Assembly (NCBI RefSeq): GCF_000004195.4
Contig: NC_030683.2
Location: forward strand, 49,799,358-49,863,357
DNA: 64,000 bases
Direction: 5' to 3'
Source: Xenopus tropicalis
Taxonomy: Eukaryota; Chordata; Amphibia; Anura; Pipidae
Shown: piece by piece, positions 22,920-34,282 of the stretch
Numbering within the stretch: the stretch's first letter is position 1
How the letters are laid out: the number at the start of each line of letters is the position of its first letter
The notes under the pieces: model-generated
Databases searched by the model: none
What the model was told of the DNA's origin: nothing
The model's input: only the letters and a program-made list of their open reading frames with translations
Translations under genes and position numbers: made by a program

Positions 22920-23654
22920 GTAAGGTTGGAGTGGACAGATGCATAATAGCCAGAACACTACTTCCTGCTTTTAGCTCTCTAACCTCTTTGTTAAGGTGGC
23001 CATACACGCACCGATATTATCGTACGAAACCTCGTTTCGTACAATAATCGGTGCGTGTATGGCATGTCGGCGAGTCGACCGATATCGCAGGAAGCTGCCG
23101 ATATCGGACGACTCGCCGATCGGACAAGTTTGAAAATTTTGATCGGGCGCCATAGAAGGCGCCTGACCAAAATTCTCCCTTCAGAGCTGAATCGGCAGAA
23201 GGAGGTAGAAATCCTATTGTTTCTACCTCCTTACCTGCCGATTCAGCCCTGAATGGTGTGTGGCGGATCTTACGATGTTTCGTGCGACCGATGGTCGTAC
23301 GAAACATCGTCAGATCGCCACGTGTATGGCCACCTTTAAGCAGTGACCACACAGGGGGGCCACATGGGATATAACAGTAAGTTTGTGATCACACCGGTCA
23401 GATTCAAAAGCAAACTAAGTGAACAGTTATGTCAATATGGCCCCCACTTCAAGTCACTGATTGGTTACTGACTGCTAACAGTTTAGAGAGCTGTAAAGGA
23501 GGAAGTAGTGTTCTGGCCATTATATTAGACATTTACCCACTCCAACCTATATAGATTACATTTTTGCCTAACTAACTATATTGAAAACATTGTTTATTTT
23601 GATCAGTCTATCTATTTTACCCAGTTTCATTTTTACACTGAACTGTTCCTTTAA
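22920..23654. mobile_element. T2-like MITE hosting a second T2 MITE
   Basis: Arms GTTGGAGTGGACAGATGCAT...GAACACTACTTCCTGC (from about 22926) and the inverse GGAAGTAGTGTTCTGGCC...CCACTCCAACC (to about 23548) surround the inner element. The right end reads GAACTGTTCCTTTAA (to 23654). The left boundary is approximate. Confidence 0.5.
22991..23339. mobile_element. T2 MITE, TTAAGGTGGCCATACACG ends
   Basis: 349-bp element with TTAA at both ends and inverted repeats TTAAGGTGGCCATACACG and CGTGTATGGCCACCTTTAA. The interior is strongly palindromic (CGATATTATCGTACGAAAC and inverse). Partial copies start at 37116 and 42897. Confidence 0.8.
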
Positions 23655-24348
23655 AGAAAGCCTTTATGTCCAATAAAAACAATTATTATTTCTTTATTTG
23701 AACTGTGTAAGCAATACAAACATCTCTCTAATATATTCCAAGGGGACACTGTGGGTTTATCACTTTTCAATTCAATGTCTTTCAGAGCTTGTAGCCCATA
23801 AGTGAGGTAAAACAGCCTAAGCTCATAAATGAAAGGTTTGGGCTTCAGGCATTACACTCAACTGTTCATCTTCTTACAATATTATATGTGGCCTTAATCC
23901 CAAATGGACAGTGCCCACTGAGGACATTGTGGTGTTTTATTTCATATTTTACAGTACTACAGACCCAGCAGCTTCTAGTTCCTATGCTGCAGTACTAAGA
24001 AGCATGCTGCTATTGGATAACCCTAAACAACAGGTCTAGTTGATACAATGGTCTTAGCAGCCCTAGTCATTGTGTCCCGCTTCTACTCTTTAGCTTTACA
24101 AAGGTTATTTCATCTGCTTATTTTCAATCTTGTTTTGATTTCTGCTTAATATAAGGAGAAAATAACATAATCTTATCCCTTTTCCAGCTGTTAAAAGTAT
24201 GTCCATTAATTACCTCTATCGCTGTCCTTTTTGGATATAAAACAAGCAGATTTTTATGTTGATAATAATTTCTGTTAGAGGAGTATGCTATCAAAACATG
24301 TGGCTCATACATAAGGTCAGAAATCAAAACCGTGCTTACTTTTTAAGT
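23655..24348. other. Unassigned DNA
   Basis: Nothing recognised. Confidence 0.3.
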
Positions 24349-24584
24349 CAGTGATCCCCAACCGGTGGCTCGTAAGCAACATGTTACTTATCAACCCCTT
24401 GGATGTTGCTCTCAGCGCCCCAAGGCAGGTAGTTATTTTTGAATTCCTGACTTTGGTTTGGTTGAATAAAAACAAGATTTACTACCAAATAAAGCCTCCT
24501 GTAAGCTCATAGTGTGCCTAGAGGCTACCTAATAGTCAATCTATTTGACTGTGGCTCACGATTAAGAAAGGTTGGGGACCCCTG
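24349..24584. mobile_element. hAT-like MITE
   Basis: CAGTGATCCCCAACC at the left and GGTTGGGGACCCCTG at the right form inverted ends. They are flanked by TTTTAAGT and CTTTAAGT (7 of 8 matching), consistent with a hAT 8-bp target duplication. Confidence 0.7.
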
Positions 24585-25700
24585 CTTTAAGTATAGTAGG
24601 AGTACAGTACAGGATTCCATAGCAAGACTGTTGTGCAACCTTCGGTTTCCTTCTGTTTGCTTTTATTAGTAATGATTTCAGTGAACTAAAATGAGTCTTA
24701 GCTCTTCTTTTTTCATTGTTATGGACACATGCCCAGCCAGTTTCCACTCCACTTTAGTTCCTAAAGTTGCCTGTGACCTATTTGTCTATTACTAATTTTA
24801 GATATAATTGTAATTTTTTCTTTTGACTTCGCATTTCTAAATTGAATAAACCAAGAAATACATCACACTCTGGAGTATGTACCATTTACCAACTAGCTTG
24901 ACTTTAATAGGATTAGGTGAGTATGCCTTAACCCTTAAATGTAATTGTACTGCAATATGCATTACAATACTAATGTAATTTTTTTTTGCAAAATTAATCC
25001 AAGCAGCTTTTCAATATAAATTCATTTCAGTGTTGTGACGATTCTAAAGTTATTAGTAAAAGTAATTGCTACTGACAGCAGTGTTTATCCCCTTCTGTTT
25101 TCTAGCTTTGACTTTTAAAGCAATAGTCAGATCTCTTCTAGGTCTTTTAATCAGCTTTTGTCAGCTGACTCGCAACACTGTTTCAGGAATCAGAACCAGT
25201 ACTGCAGGAATGTAAAAGTTATTTTACATGGCTAAGAATTACTTTTACATTACAATTACATTTTCTTTTATTATAAATATATAAATATTTTAAAAAGATA
25301 AATTATTTAAGATTTGACTCACATTACTAAGCATTTTGTGCAAAAAAAGCGTAAAAGTTGTAAAATAACCACTGTTGTAGTTCATCTAGGCTACATATTT
25401 CATTAACATTATTATGCATCTTTATAAATATGCAGTTGTGGACTTTTGTGGTTCACCTATTAGTAAAGTTTATACAGAGTTTGTAACAGTAGTTAAGCCA
25501 CGAAATCTAAGGGGACGGCACCACAGACAAAAATTATTTAAACAGTTACTGCAAAATAAAAAATAAATGTAGTGTTAAGAAGCCAGGTCCCAATCTTACA
25601 TGTACGTTATATTAACGGGCTATAAAGAAACTAGTCTTTACTGAGGAAAGGAATATGTAGATCTTGCAAATTACTTTACATTTAACCCACTGCCTCCTAA
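24585..25700. other. Unassigned AT-rich DNA
   Basis: No open frame, exon or repeat boundary that I can support. Confidence 0.3.
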
Positions 25701-25884
25701 GTTTAAACATCCATGGAGGAACAAGTTAAAGTGATACTGACACAAATAAAACACTTTTCAAAATATTAATGCACATAAAAAGTTATCTATACTTATAGGT
25801 AACTTTTTATGAGCATTAATATCTTGAAAAGTGTTTTATTTGTGTCAGTATCACTTTAACTTGCTCCTCCATGCATGTTTAAAC
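25701..25884. repeat. 184-bp palindrome (T2-like)
   Basis: Two 92-bp arms meet near 25792. The outer ends are GTTTAAAC, and an inner TTAAAGTGATACTGACAC lies on each arm. Only a handful of mismatches. The whole could fold as one hairpin. Confidence 0.8.
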
Positions 25885-27200
25885 TGAGGAAATTTGTTAA
25901 TTCGTTTTCGTGGAAAGGTTTGCTTTTGTAAGTAATCGTTATTTTCAAGGCAAAATAATAAAGTTCATGCAAAGACAATGTTATGATATATTTAAAAACA
26001 GTTTAATTTTAGGTGTTAGTATCCCTTTAATGATAAATCTTCAGTTCGGTGTAGATTCATGTGGATCTCTAGCCAAAAGCATTCCTTATTGTGTTAAAAT
26101 TGTGCTTCTAATAATGGAAAATAAAGTGACAATTAGTCCCCTTCAACACTGCTGTATCATCCCTGTAAAAAAAAAAATATTTTTGAATAAAAGAATGCCT
26201 ACCTATTTAGCCCTTAATGCCACAAAAACATCTGAATAGGCCACTGTAAATGTGCCATTTTATCTACACAAATTGGGCACAATAACTAAGCTTTTTTGAG
26301 AAAAAGTCTTTTATTTTTATGTGTAGATATTTTCAAGATTTATGAATGTGTTTTCTATTTTTTCACAAAAATGTTGTGTTTTTTTTGAAAATTTTCAATG
26401 AAAAAGTAATATTGTTTTAAATAAACTCCCATAATTTGTGATTTATTAATGTTTAGTTAACTTTTTTTTTGGTAATAAAAAAATTCAGCAGGTTTAATCT
26501 GCCGATAAGTATTAAGTCCTATAGAGGCTTAGAATAAAAAGCACTTTCACACACTTGCTAAGTAAATGTATTGTGACATTTTATAAATACAATGATCGAG
26601 TTTAATTCAAATTTATACCATATTGAGTTCATATGACTTTGAAGGCCAGAAAACAAAAGAATTTTATTAAATCAGCTTCTATATTTTGTGACTACTATTT
26701 CTGTTCTCAGACTCTAATTAGACAAAGGCGCCAAGATTCTTGCCCGATGTAGAGTCAGTGTTGCTATTTGGGCTCTATACTGGTCTGTGCCACGTTGGCC
26801 TATAATCTCATAGACCAACTGATTTTTTTCTACCCCTGCCATATAAATATTTAATTGTTTTAATGATACAGCATTTTTCATTTCTGTCTCATTTTTCTTA
26901 TTAGAATAGAATGTGCCACCCCTAATGACACCCTGTATTTTATGTTTTGTTTATTTTACCCAACCCACAAGAGAATAATATCCTTTTTTCAACACATATA
27001 ATCAAGTGGGTTTTGCAGTCACCAAAGTGCAAAATCAAAAAGTCATATAAAGTTTAATATTTTAGAACATGAATTGTTTTATTGGGTAACACCCAGTGTA
27101 TAATGAATGTAGAAATCATAAAAACATATATACCTGAAACATGCAGATTTGTGGTGTTGTAAAATCCCAAACTGCTCGCTTTGTCATAATCCAGTAACTG
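25885..27200. other. Unassigned DNA upstream of gene C
   Basis: AT-rich, no exon recognised. The 109-codon frame at 25910-26239 has no family resemblance and is probably chance. Confidence 0.3.
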
Positions 27201-27221
27201 AGGTACGTGTCCAAATGGACA

Positions 27222-27229
27222 TATAAAAG
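27222..27229 (+). promoter_or_regulatory. TATA box of gene C
   Basis: TATAAAAG lies 98 bp upstream of the start codon, as in genes A and B. It is preceded by a short inverted pair GTCCA-AA-TGGAC. Confidence 0.65.
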
Positions 27230-27319
27230 CAGTTCTTCCCTGCCTCTTTAACACATCTTTCTAGACCTCAATCCTTTCAGTTGTTTTAACTTTAGATCTT
27301 GCACAGCCAGATCCCAATC

Positions 27320-30300
27320 ATGTCTGGAGTTAAAGGAGGACACCAGCAAAAATCACACAGTCAGGAACCCTGCAAGGATTCTTGCCAAAAGCATGAAGGC
27401 CATGAACAGAGCCATAAAAGTGAAAGTCATGATTGTAAGTAATTTTGAAATTGTGGAAGAAAACCTATAGCATGTTAAGTATTTATTCTAAATGTGTTCA
27501 TTATACTAATAAGTCATAGGCTTGGAATATTTAGTATGGCTTTTCCCGAACTAAAACTAGTGCACTCCCAAATCTAAGAGATGCCTGGCTGATTTAATAA
27601 CATTGGTGGCAAACTGCACCAGTGCAGCCAAAGCAACATATCGTATATTTGTTTCCATTGTGCAGGTATAGCAACCTTTCTATAGAAACCTTGAGACTTG
27701 ATAGATAGGGGCTTTCCAGAATTTAAAAAGTTATGCTAAAAGTTGTATTAACCATAGTTAAAATCTGCTTTAGCAACAAAATCACTATCCCATTGTCTAC
27801 TTCATCCTGAGGTCCAGGCTAAAAGGGAGGAGAAAGGGAAGAATAAATGTAATTCTAAGTAACTTTATAGTATATATGCATAAAAACACATTTTTATTGG
27901 GGTTTAAAGTATATATTGAATTGCTCCTTGGTTTTGGCTCCTGAATCCATGAAGCCGAAGTCGGCAGGAAGAGGACTGTCATCTGTTGCATTGTATTGGG
28001 AGTCGGGCCAAAGAACAGAAAGGCAGAAATAAATACTTCTTTTACATTTATAGATACTTTTAAAACTTTTGGACATTTAATATATATTTACGGTTAAAAC
28101 AGATCCACTTTAAAGGGGTAGCTCACCTTTAAATGAAATATTAGTATGGTGTAGTCATTGATATTTTGATACAATATGCAACTAGTACTCATTTTTTTTT
28201 TTTTTGCGATTTTTCAGTTATATAGCTTTTTGTTCCACAGCTCTACCACTTGGTATTTCAGCAGCTATCTGGTTGCTAGGGTCTTATTCACCCTAGCAAC
28301 CAGGCAGTGTTTTGAATGAGAGACTGGAAGATGAATAGGAAGATAAGCAATAAAAGGTAAAAATAAAATTGTAAAATCACAGAAAAATACCTTTTTAGCT
28401 GCAAAAAGGCAAGCAAAGAGGAAGCAAATACTTAAAAATGTATAAAATAAATAAAGAAGACTAACTGCAAAGATGCTAGGGATAGGACATTTTATAACTA
28501 AAAGGTAAATCACCACTTTAAGGAAAAAACCTTTGCACCAGAATGAAAATGGTATCATTTATTTTTCAGTGGACATTTTTATTTTTTATTGTCCACATTT
28601 CAAAAATACTCAACCTAATTAGTCAGAATTCTTGTTTTCAACTAAGTAGTTTTCTTTCATTATATCCTTCCCTAGGATATAACAGCAATTTCTTTCAGCT
28701 ATGTATGTTTATTTCTTGCAGCTCATCATTGCCACCAGGAGGCGAGTCATCAGCAAAAAGGTAAGTAATTCATGACTGTATTTTTCATTTAGATCGCTTT
28801 TTTGTCTTAGCATAAAAAATATGTTAATAATGGCCAATAGATTGACTAGTGATAAGCGACTCTGTCTCGTTTCACTTTGGCGAAAAATTCCCGAAACTGC
28901 TGAAAAATTGCAAAACTTTTTTTATGTGACTGCAACTTTTATTTTATGTGGCTGTGATTTATTTGACACAACTGTGACTTTTTTCTAGGGTTGCACAGAA
29001 TCCAGGATTCGGTACGGTATTGGGCCAGGATTCAGTCTTTTTTTGGCAGGGTTTGGATTCGGCGGAATCCGCTGTCCTGGGCGAACCAAATTTTATTATT
29101 ATGTATACAGATATAATACAGTACTATAAATATATTTAAGAATATAGTGCATCCTTCTTTTGCAGCATTTATTATTATTATAGACATTCATAAAGGCAGA
29201 AAATCAAGTATCCTGGAAAGATGTAGGGGAAGTGGAAACTCAGTAGGAAAATAAATATAATTGTATTTGTTCAACAATTACATTGATTAGAATTACTTGT
29301 TTAAAGTACAGGTAAATCTAATTATTTTTGCTTCTGCAATTTTCTCCATTTAATAAGTTTGTATTTCAGAGTACAATTTATTGGCTGTTACTGAGTTTGA
29401 CACTAATATTGCTTGCCATGAGTTACTGCCCAGAAGAATAGTAGCCCAATGCTGAAAAATGAGTGATACTTCTCTAACATCCTTTTTCGAACTAGCCAGT
29501 GATGAAATATTCAGTGACATGGTGTGTGCTTACTATATGTAACTGAAAAAAAAATGTGTCGGAGCCTAGTGGGGTTCAGATTTCAGTGTATTTATTTTGT
29601 TTGGACTGTTTGTTATTTTTTTAATGTTTAACTTGTCCTTTTAGGTTATCTAACCCAAAGACCCCTTTATCTTTTAGAGGGTGTACTATAGATTATCTAC
29701 TAGGTATCTGTTGTTCATACATTTACAATCTGGATTTGCTTTTTTCTGCACAATACGTAGCTCTTAAACATTTCCAAAAATAATTGCTATTACTAATGGG
29801 AATATACATACTGCTATGGTCTCCATTGCATTCCACAATAGTGCTCTCCTCCAGTGCAGCTAACATGTTGCTTAAGAAGTTGCTATTTGGTGAGGAATCC
29901 TTATCTAAATCCCATCCCTCCATCTAACTCAAGCAAAATTGTATTTTAAAAAAAAAAGTTACAAAAATTGATTAATTCAAATATAATATGGTAATCTCTA
30001 TTGTGTTTAGATTTATATATGAACTATTTGCTTAAAATAGACTCTATGAGAGGTCTTTCTGTATTTCTAAGCTGTCTCAATAATGAGACTTGTTATCAGC
30101 ACCCAGGCATGTCACTTTATGGGGCTGATTTACTAAGACACGATTTCGAATCCGAATTGGAAAAATTCAGATTGGAAACGAACATTTTTCGTATTTTTTG
30201 CGATTTTTTTGGCGTCTTTACGATTTTTGCGTAAAAACGCGAGTTTTTCGGCGTCTTTACGATTTTTGCGTAAAAACGCGGGTTTTTCGTAGCCATTACG

Positions 30301-31963
30301 AAAGTTGCGCAAAGTCGCGATTTTTTCGTAGCGTTAACACTTGCGCGCAAAGTCGCGCCTTTTTCGTAGCGTTAAAACTTAAAAGGCGCGACGTTTCGCG
30401 CAAGTTTTAACGCTACGAAAAAATCGCGACTTTGCGCAATTTTCGTAATGGCTACGAAAAACTCGCGTTTTTACGCAAAAATCGTAAAGACGCCGAAAAA
30501 AATTTCAAAATTACCGATCATTACGAAAAAAACGCAATCGGACACATTCGGCCCGTTCGTGGGTTAGTAAATGTGCCCCTATGTGTAAAGTGTTCCTCTT
30601 GATATGCTATATACTCTATAGTATGGCGTTATGATTAAATGCTCAAAATATAGGCAACAGGAAAAACTTATGCTCTACAACAGTGCTGTCTAACTAATAC
30701 ACGTAGTAGGATGATTATTTCTCATATACAGTAGCATGTTTGAAGACTGGAACATTTTATGATGATGATGTCATATAGTATAGTCTATGGAGCCCTAGAG
30801 TAAACTGGGGACCATAAAAATCATTTGGAGGGGTGCTACTACCATGAGGCGAGTTGAGAAACTCACATCAGGTGGCAGCACCCACAGAGTTACCAGGGGT
30901 GGTAAAAAGCCGCTCCTGTTTATTAATATGGAAATTCAGCACTGCTAGTGCAGAGAGCAATGGCGCTCTCTACATTAGTGATGCGGCCCCCCCTTGACCC
31001 CCTCTGCCGCTGTTAAAGTAAGCGTGTGGGGCAGAGGGGGGTGACATTGGAGGAGCCACCTCAGTTGGCTCAGGGGCAAAAAACACCCCTGCACCTATGG
31101 CCCCTGGGCCTTCAGTTGGACAGACCTGCAGTTTGAATGACTGCCCCAATGGCTACACAGCAGCTTTGTTTATATAAACTAAAGTAGGGTTTCTGAAGCA
31201 ACCCTACAACTTTTACCAGTGCCAGGCAATAGTGCATAATGTATTAATTACTTTGATACGCTTTCATTTTTTGTTGTTACTGTTCCTTTAAGTCTAGAGA
31301 GGCTTTGTCAGGCTGATCAGTAAATCATAAACTATATCTATTAATATCAGTCTACCAAACTAAAAATGGTTTTAAAATAAGTTTCAGCCCACCCAAGAAG
31401 CAACAGACCAATTACTAAGAAGTGTTACTAATGAGTTAACAAATGAAAAGTAAGTGTTTCAGGTGCCAAGGTTTCTGACCAAGAATATAAAGCACGCAAA
31501 AACAGGGAAACATTTCCTTTTAAAGCTGCTTAATTACTGCTGTTTCAGCATGTTACAACATCTCTACTTTTGTAGCTTTTAACATTTACTAGCCAAGCAT
31601 TCTTATGCTATGGGACCTGTTATCCAGAATGCTGAGGACCTAGGATTTTCTGGATAAGGGGTCTTTCCATAATTTGGATCTCTATACCATAAGTCTACTG
31701 AAAAATTATATAAACATTAAATAAACCATATTATCTGAGTTGTTTTATTATTACAGAGAAAGAGGAAATCATTTTTTTTTAGATTTGATTTATTTGATTA
31801 TAATGATAGCCTTTCCGTAATTCTGAAACATATGTATAATGGATTTCCAGATAAGGGATCACATACCTGTATTGTATTTTCAATTATTTTTCTAATATAT
31901 TTTTATATTTCCTTTGCAGACCATTCTGAGCAAAGTCATCATGAACCCCCTAAAAAGCACTGA
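27320..31963 (+). CDS. Gene C: His/Gln/Ser/Lys-rich small protein, 65 aa, three exons
   Basis: Third member of the family. Coding exons are 27320-27434, 28722-28760 and 31920-31963. Donors are GTAAGT twice; acceptors are TTTCTTGCAG and TCCTTTGCAG; both introns are phase 1. The protein starts MSGVKGGHQQKSHSQEPCKD, continues KHEGHEQSHKSESHD, then the 13-codon exon HHCHQEASHQQK after a split Ser codon, and ends SEQSHHEPPKKH. Middle-exon length (39 nt) equals that of gene B, and the N-terminus MSG-V/I-KGG is shared. The KDPCHP repeat is absent and only three cysteines remain. It is hydrophilic, with no signal peptide or membrane segment. Several Gln-Gln-Lys and Gln/Lys pairs would suit transglutaminase cross-linking (inference). 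Introns contain T2 and other MITEs. Support comes from architecture matching genes A and B, not from a known homologue. Confidence 0.68.
28110..28521. mobile_element. T2 MITE in gene C intron 1
   Basis: TTAAAGGGGTAGCTCACCTTT on the left and AAAGGTAAATCACCACTTTAA on the right, each ending in TTAA. The internal CTATCTGGTTGCTAGGGT and CACCCTAGCAACCAGG form a hairpin. A related piece lies at about 41645-41760. Confidence 0.7.
30121..30580. mobile_element. Hairpin MITE in gene C intron 2
   Basis: The left end is GGGGCTGATTTACTAA, the right end TTAGTAAATGTGCCCCT. The interior is a long inverted repeat centred near 30370, with TTTTTCGTAGCGTTAA and its inverse plus tandem ACGATTTTTGCGTAAAAACG units. 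CpG content is striking in AT-rich surroundings. Confidence 0.75.
30683..31133. mobile_element. hAT-like MITE with an insertion
   Basis: CAGTGCTGTCTAACTAAT at the left and GGGCCTTCAGTTGGACAGAC at the right match the copy at 22060-22235. The stretch of about 260 bp in between (30830-31090) is an unrelated G/C-richer insertion of unknown type. Confidence 0.45.
31134..31291. mobile_element. Right half of a T2 MITE
   Basis: It ends GTTACTGTTCCTTTAA, and its ACTTTTACCAGTGCCAGGCA segment matches the complete copy at 42476-42900. Confidence 0.6.
31609..31870. mobile_element. TACAGGTATGGGA-type MITE in gene C intron 2
   Basis: It starts TGGGACCTGTTATCCAGAAT and ends GGGATCACATACCTGT, lying less than 60 bp upstream of exon 3. 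Confidence 0.65.
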
Positions 31964-32073
31964 TAAAATCAGAAGAGAAAACATTAAAAGAGATAATGTT
32001 ATTCATTCATGCTTCTTAAATCATTAAATAACAAATCTTGCAATAGTATTATGTTAGATGCAATGCTGAACTA

Positions 32074-32079
32074 AATAAA
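32074..32079 (+). terminator. Poly(A) signal (AATAAA) of gene C
   Basis: Canonical AATAAA 110 bp after the stop codon of gene C. Confidence 0.6.
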
Positions 32080-32216
32080 TATAACCTAAGCAACAATTCT
32101 GTTGGTTGTATATGTTGGTTGTATATGACTCAAAGTCAAAATACCTAAGGCATACAGTAAGAAGAGCCCAGTGACCCCAAAAATATGGCAGCATGCAATA
32201 TATTGTTAGGTTATTA

Positions 32217-32326
32217 CTATTATTATTAATAACATGTATTTAAAAAAGCGCCAACATATTCCGCAGCGCTGTACAATAAGTGGTTTTATAGACTGGACAT
32301 ACAGAGTAACATACAAAGCAACCAAT
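32217..32326 (-). mobile_element. L2-type LINE 3' tail fragment
   Basis: GCGCCAACATATTCCGCAGC and CTGTACAATAAGTGG, preceded by a TAT/TTA-type tail, match the 3' end of the L2 at 47829 and the fragment at 57801. Confidence 0.65.
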
Positions 32327-32815
32327 AGGGTCCCCAGCCTTTTTTACCCTTGAGCCACATTTAAATGTACCAAAAGTTGGGGAGCAACACAAGCATGACA
32401 AATGTACCTGGGGATACCAAATTAGGGCTACATAAGGGTACGTAATTATTTAAAATAGCACGTTGTCACTTTAATAGCACAGTTAACACTTTATTGTGTG
32501 TTGCAGTTCACCAATATGTATTTAACAAAGGAGTAAACCAATCTAGCATTTTCATTTAGCAATCAGAGAAGGGGTTGTCTTCTATCTATATATTATAAAT
32601 ACTTGCAAATTATACCCCTCCTGGTTGTTTTGTGTGGAGAAAGGGTGTGAGAAGATGGGGAGAGTTCCAGTTCAACACATCCAATCCATATATTTACCAA
32701 ATAAAGGCTGTGATTGGCTATTTGGTAGACAATGTGGCATGGAAGCCTACAGGAAGCTCCACTTGGCAGTACACCTGGTTTTTATGAATCTAAAATTTGA
32801 CTCCAAGTTTGACAC
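32327..32815. mobile_element. hAT-like MITE, inverted and interrupted
   Basis: AGGGTCCCCAGCCTTTTTTA and TTGGGGAGCAACACAAGCAT are inverses of the 19488-19714 copy. The segment 32730-32810 (GGCAGTACACCTGGTTTTTA) continues it. An unrelated stretch of about 300 bp lies between. Confidence 0.45.
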
Positions 32816-33842
32816 CTAATATGTTTAGTATGTGGCATGTAGGGGCCCTAAAATGAAAATAGCGTATACAAATATTCTCGGCTGGCAATTCAGGTTCTTC
32901 TTCTAAAAACCCATTTTTTTTTAAATTATTAAAAATGTCTTTCTACTCCAAATTACCAAACTGCAAAGCTATGCTAAAGAAAGCAGGTTTAATGACTTCT
33001 GAAAATTGCCCAAAATGATTGCAATTTGCATAATATATCTCACACAATTTATTACATACAGACATAAGACATATATATGAACACCAGGGGTGAACTAACA
33101 GTTTGTTGCCCAATATGCATACATTTACTAATTATGTGGCATGTAGGGACCCCAAAATGAAAACAGCACATATACATTTTCTTCGCTGCCAATTCAGTTT
33201 CTGAAAACAAAGATCCCAGTATTGTGTCATAACACAGCACATCCCCAGCATATTTGATATTAACCCACATTATTTAATATATATCATCCCCTCACCATTG
33301 CTCATTCTGCTACCCAATCCACCTTTCTTTTGTGTTCTCTACCATCATTTTCTCCCCTATTTTTTTTTTCTCTTCTGTTCACTGTAACCCTCTCTGATGC
33401 CTCCACTTTTTTAATCTGTATGACACCTGTCCATCTTTTCTCTATTTCATTCCCAGCAATCTTTTCTTCCCCTTTATCTGCTATACGCACATTTTCCTTG
33501 TGCTTTTCCATTTTTCATGTTATCCTTCTATCCACCACCTCTTATCTTTATTATATTTCTTCTTCTCTCTCTTCTCATTTCAACCCTTTTCTTTCAACTA
33601 ATTTAATCCAGGCATAACGTGCAGTGCAATTTTCTAACTTTTTACAGCTTTAAATATGTCTTCTTTATTTTCTCTGTAAGTTTTAGCACAGCCGTGTGGA
33701 TGGGCTAGAGGAAGGTTCATTCTTTACTCTCCAGCCTATCCAATTCCTGTGTGGCTGTTCCGGGACTTACACTTTGAGAAAAAAGATGATCTTTTCTGAA
33801 GCTGCAGAAATTAGTAAATGCCAGACATCCAAGTTATGTATT
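32816..33842. other. Unassigned DNA with a pyrimidine-rich block
   Basis: 33310-33600 is dominated by C and T on the plus strand (TTCTCT-type low complexity) and keeps frames open on both strands. No gene supported. Confidence 0.4.
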
Positions 33843-34282
33843 CTAAAGGAGAAGTAAAGGTAAAAAGTAAGTAAGCTTTATCAGAAAGGGCTATGTAAAT
33901 AGAACGCACCACTGAGTCCTCTGTCAAAAGAAACAGGATTTGTTGTCTCTTTGTTTTCCTGTGCCAGAGACATGCAGCTCTCTCCTCTCTCCTGCTCCCC
34001 CCTGCTAAGAACTCCGCCCCTCCCCTTAGGAATGTGTGATCTGAGCCAATCAGAAGGAAGCTTCCTCATGGTCTTACAAACTGAGCAAGTACACCGGTCT
34101 TGGTGCGGGAGCGAGGTATTATGGGAACTTTCTTTACAGAGCTTAGCGTTTTTTTTTTCCTATGAGGCTTCTGATCATCTGAACGGGTGAAATATGGGGA
34201 GACTTAAGGGCACTATTGAGAGAACTGAAGGTATGCCTGCAGCTTGAGATTAACTCTTTATTAGCCCTTCTTTCTCCTTTAA
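33843..34282. mobile_element. T2-type MITE, uninterrupted copy
   Basis: CTAAAGGAGAAGTAAAGG on the left and CCCTTCTTTCTCCTTTAA on the right. The right third matches 14100-14262, so this is a paralogue, free of the L1, of the element at 8207-14262. Confidence 0.7.

Noticed and set aside
30001..30410. Frames with repeated FCVKTRVFR-like peptides
   Set aside because: Produced by tandem and inverted units of the hairpin MITE.
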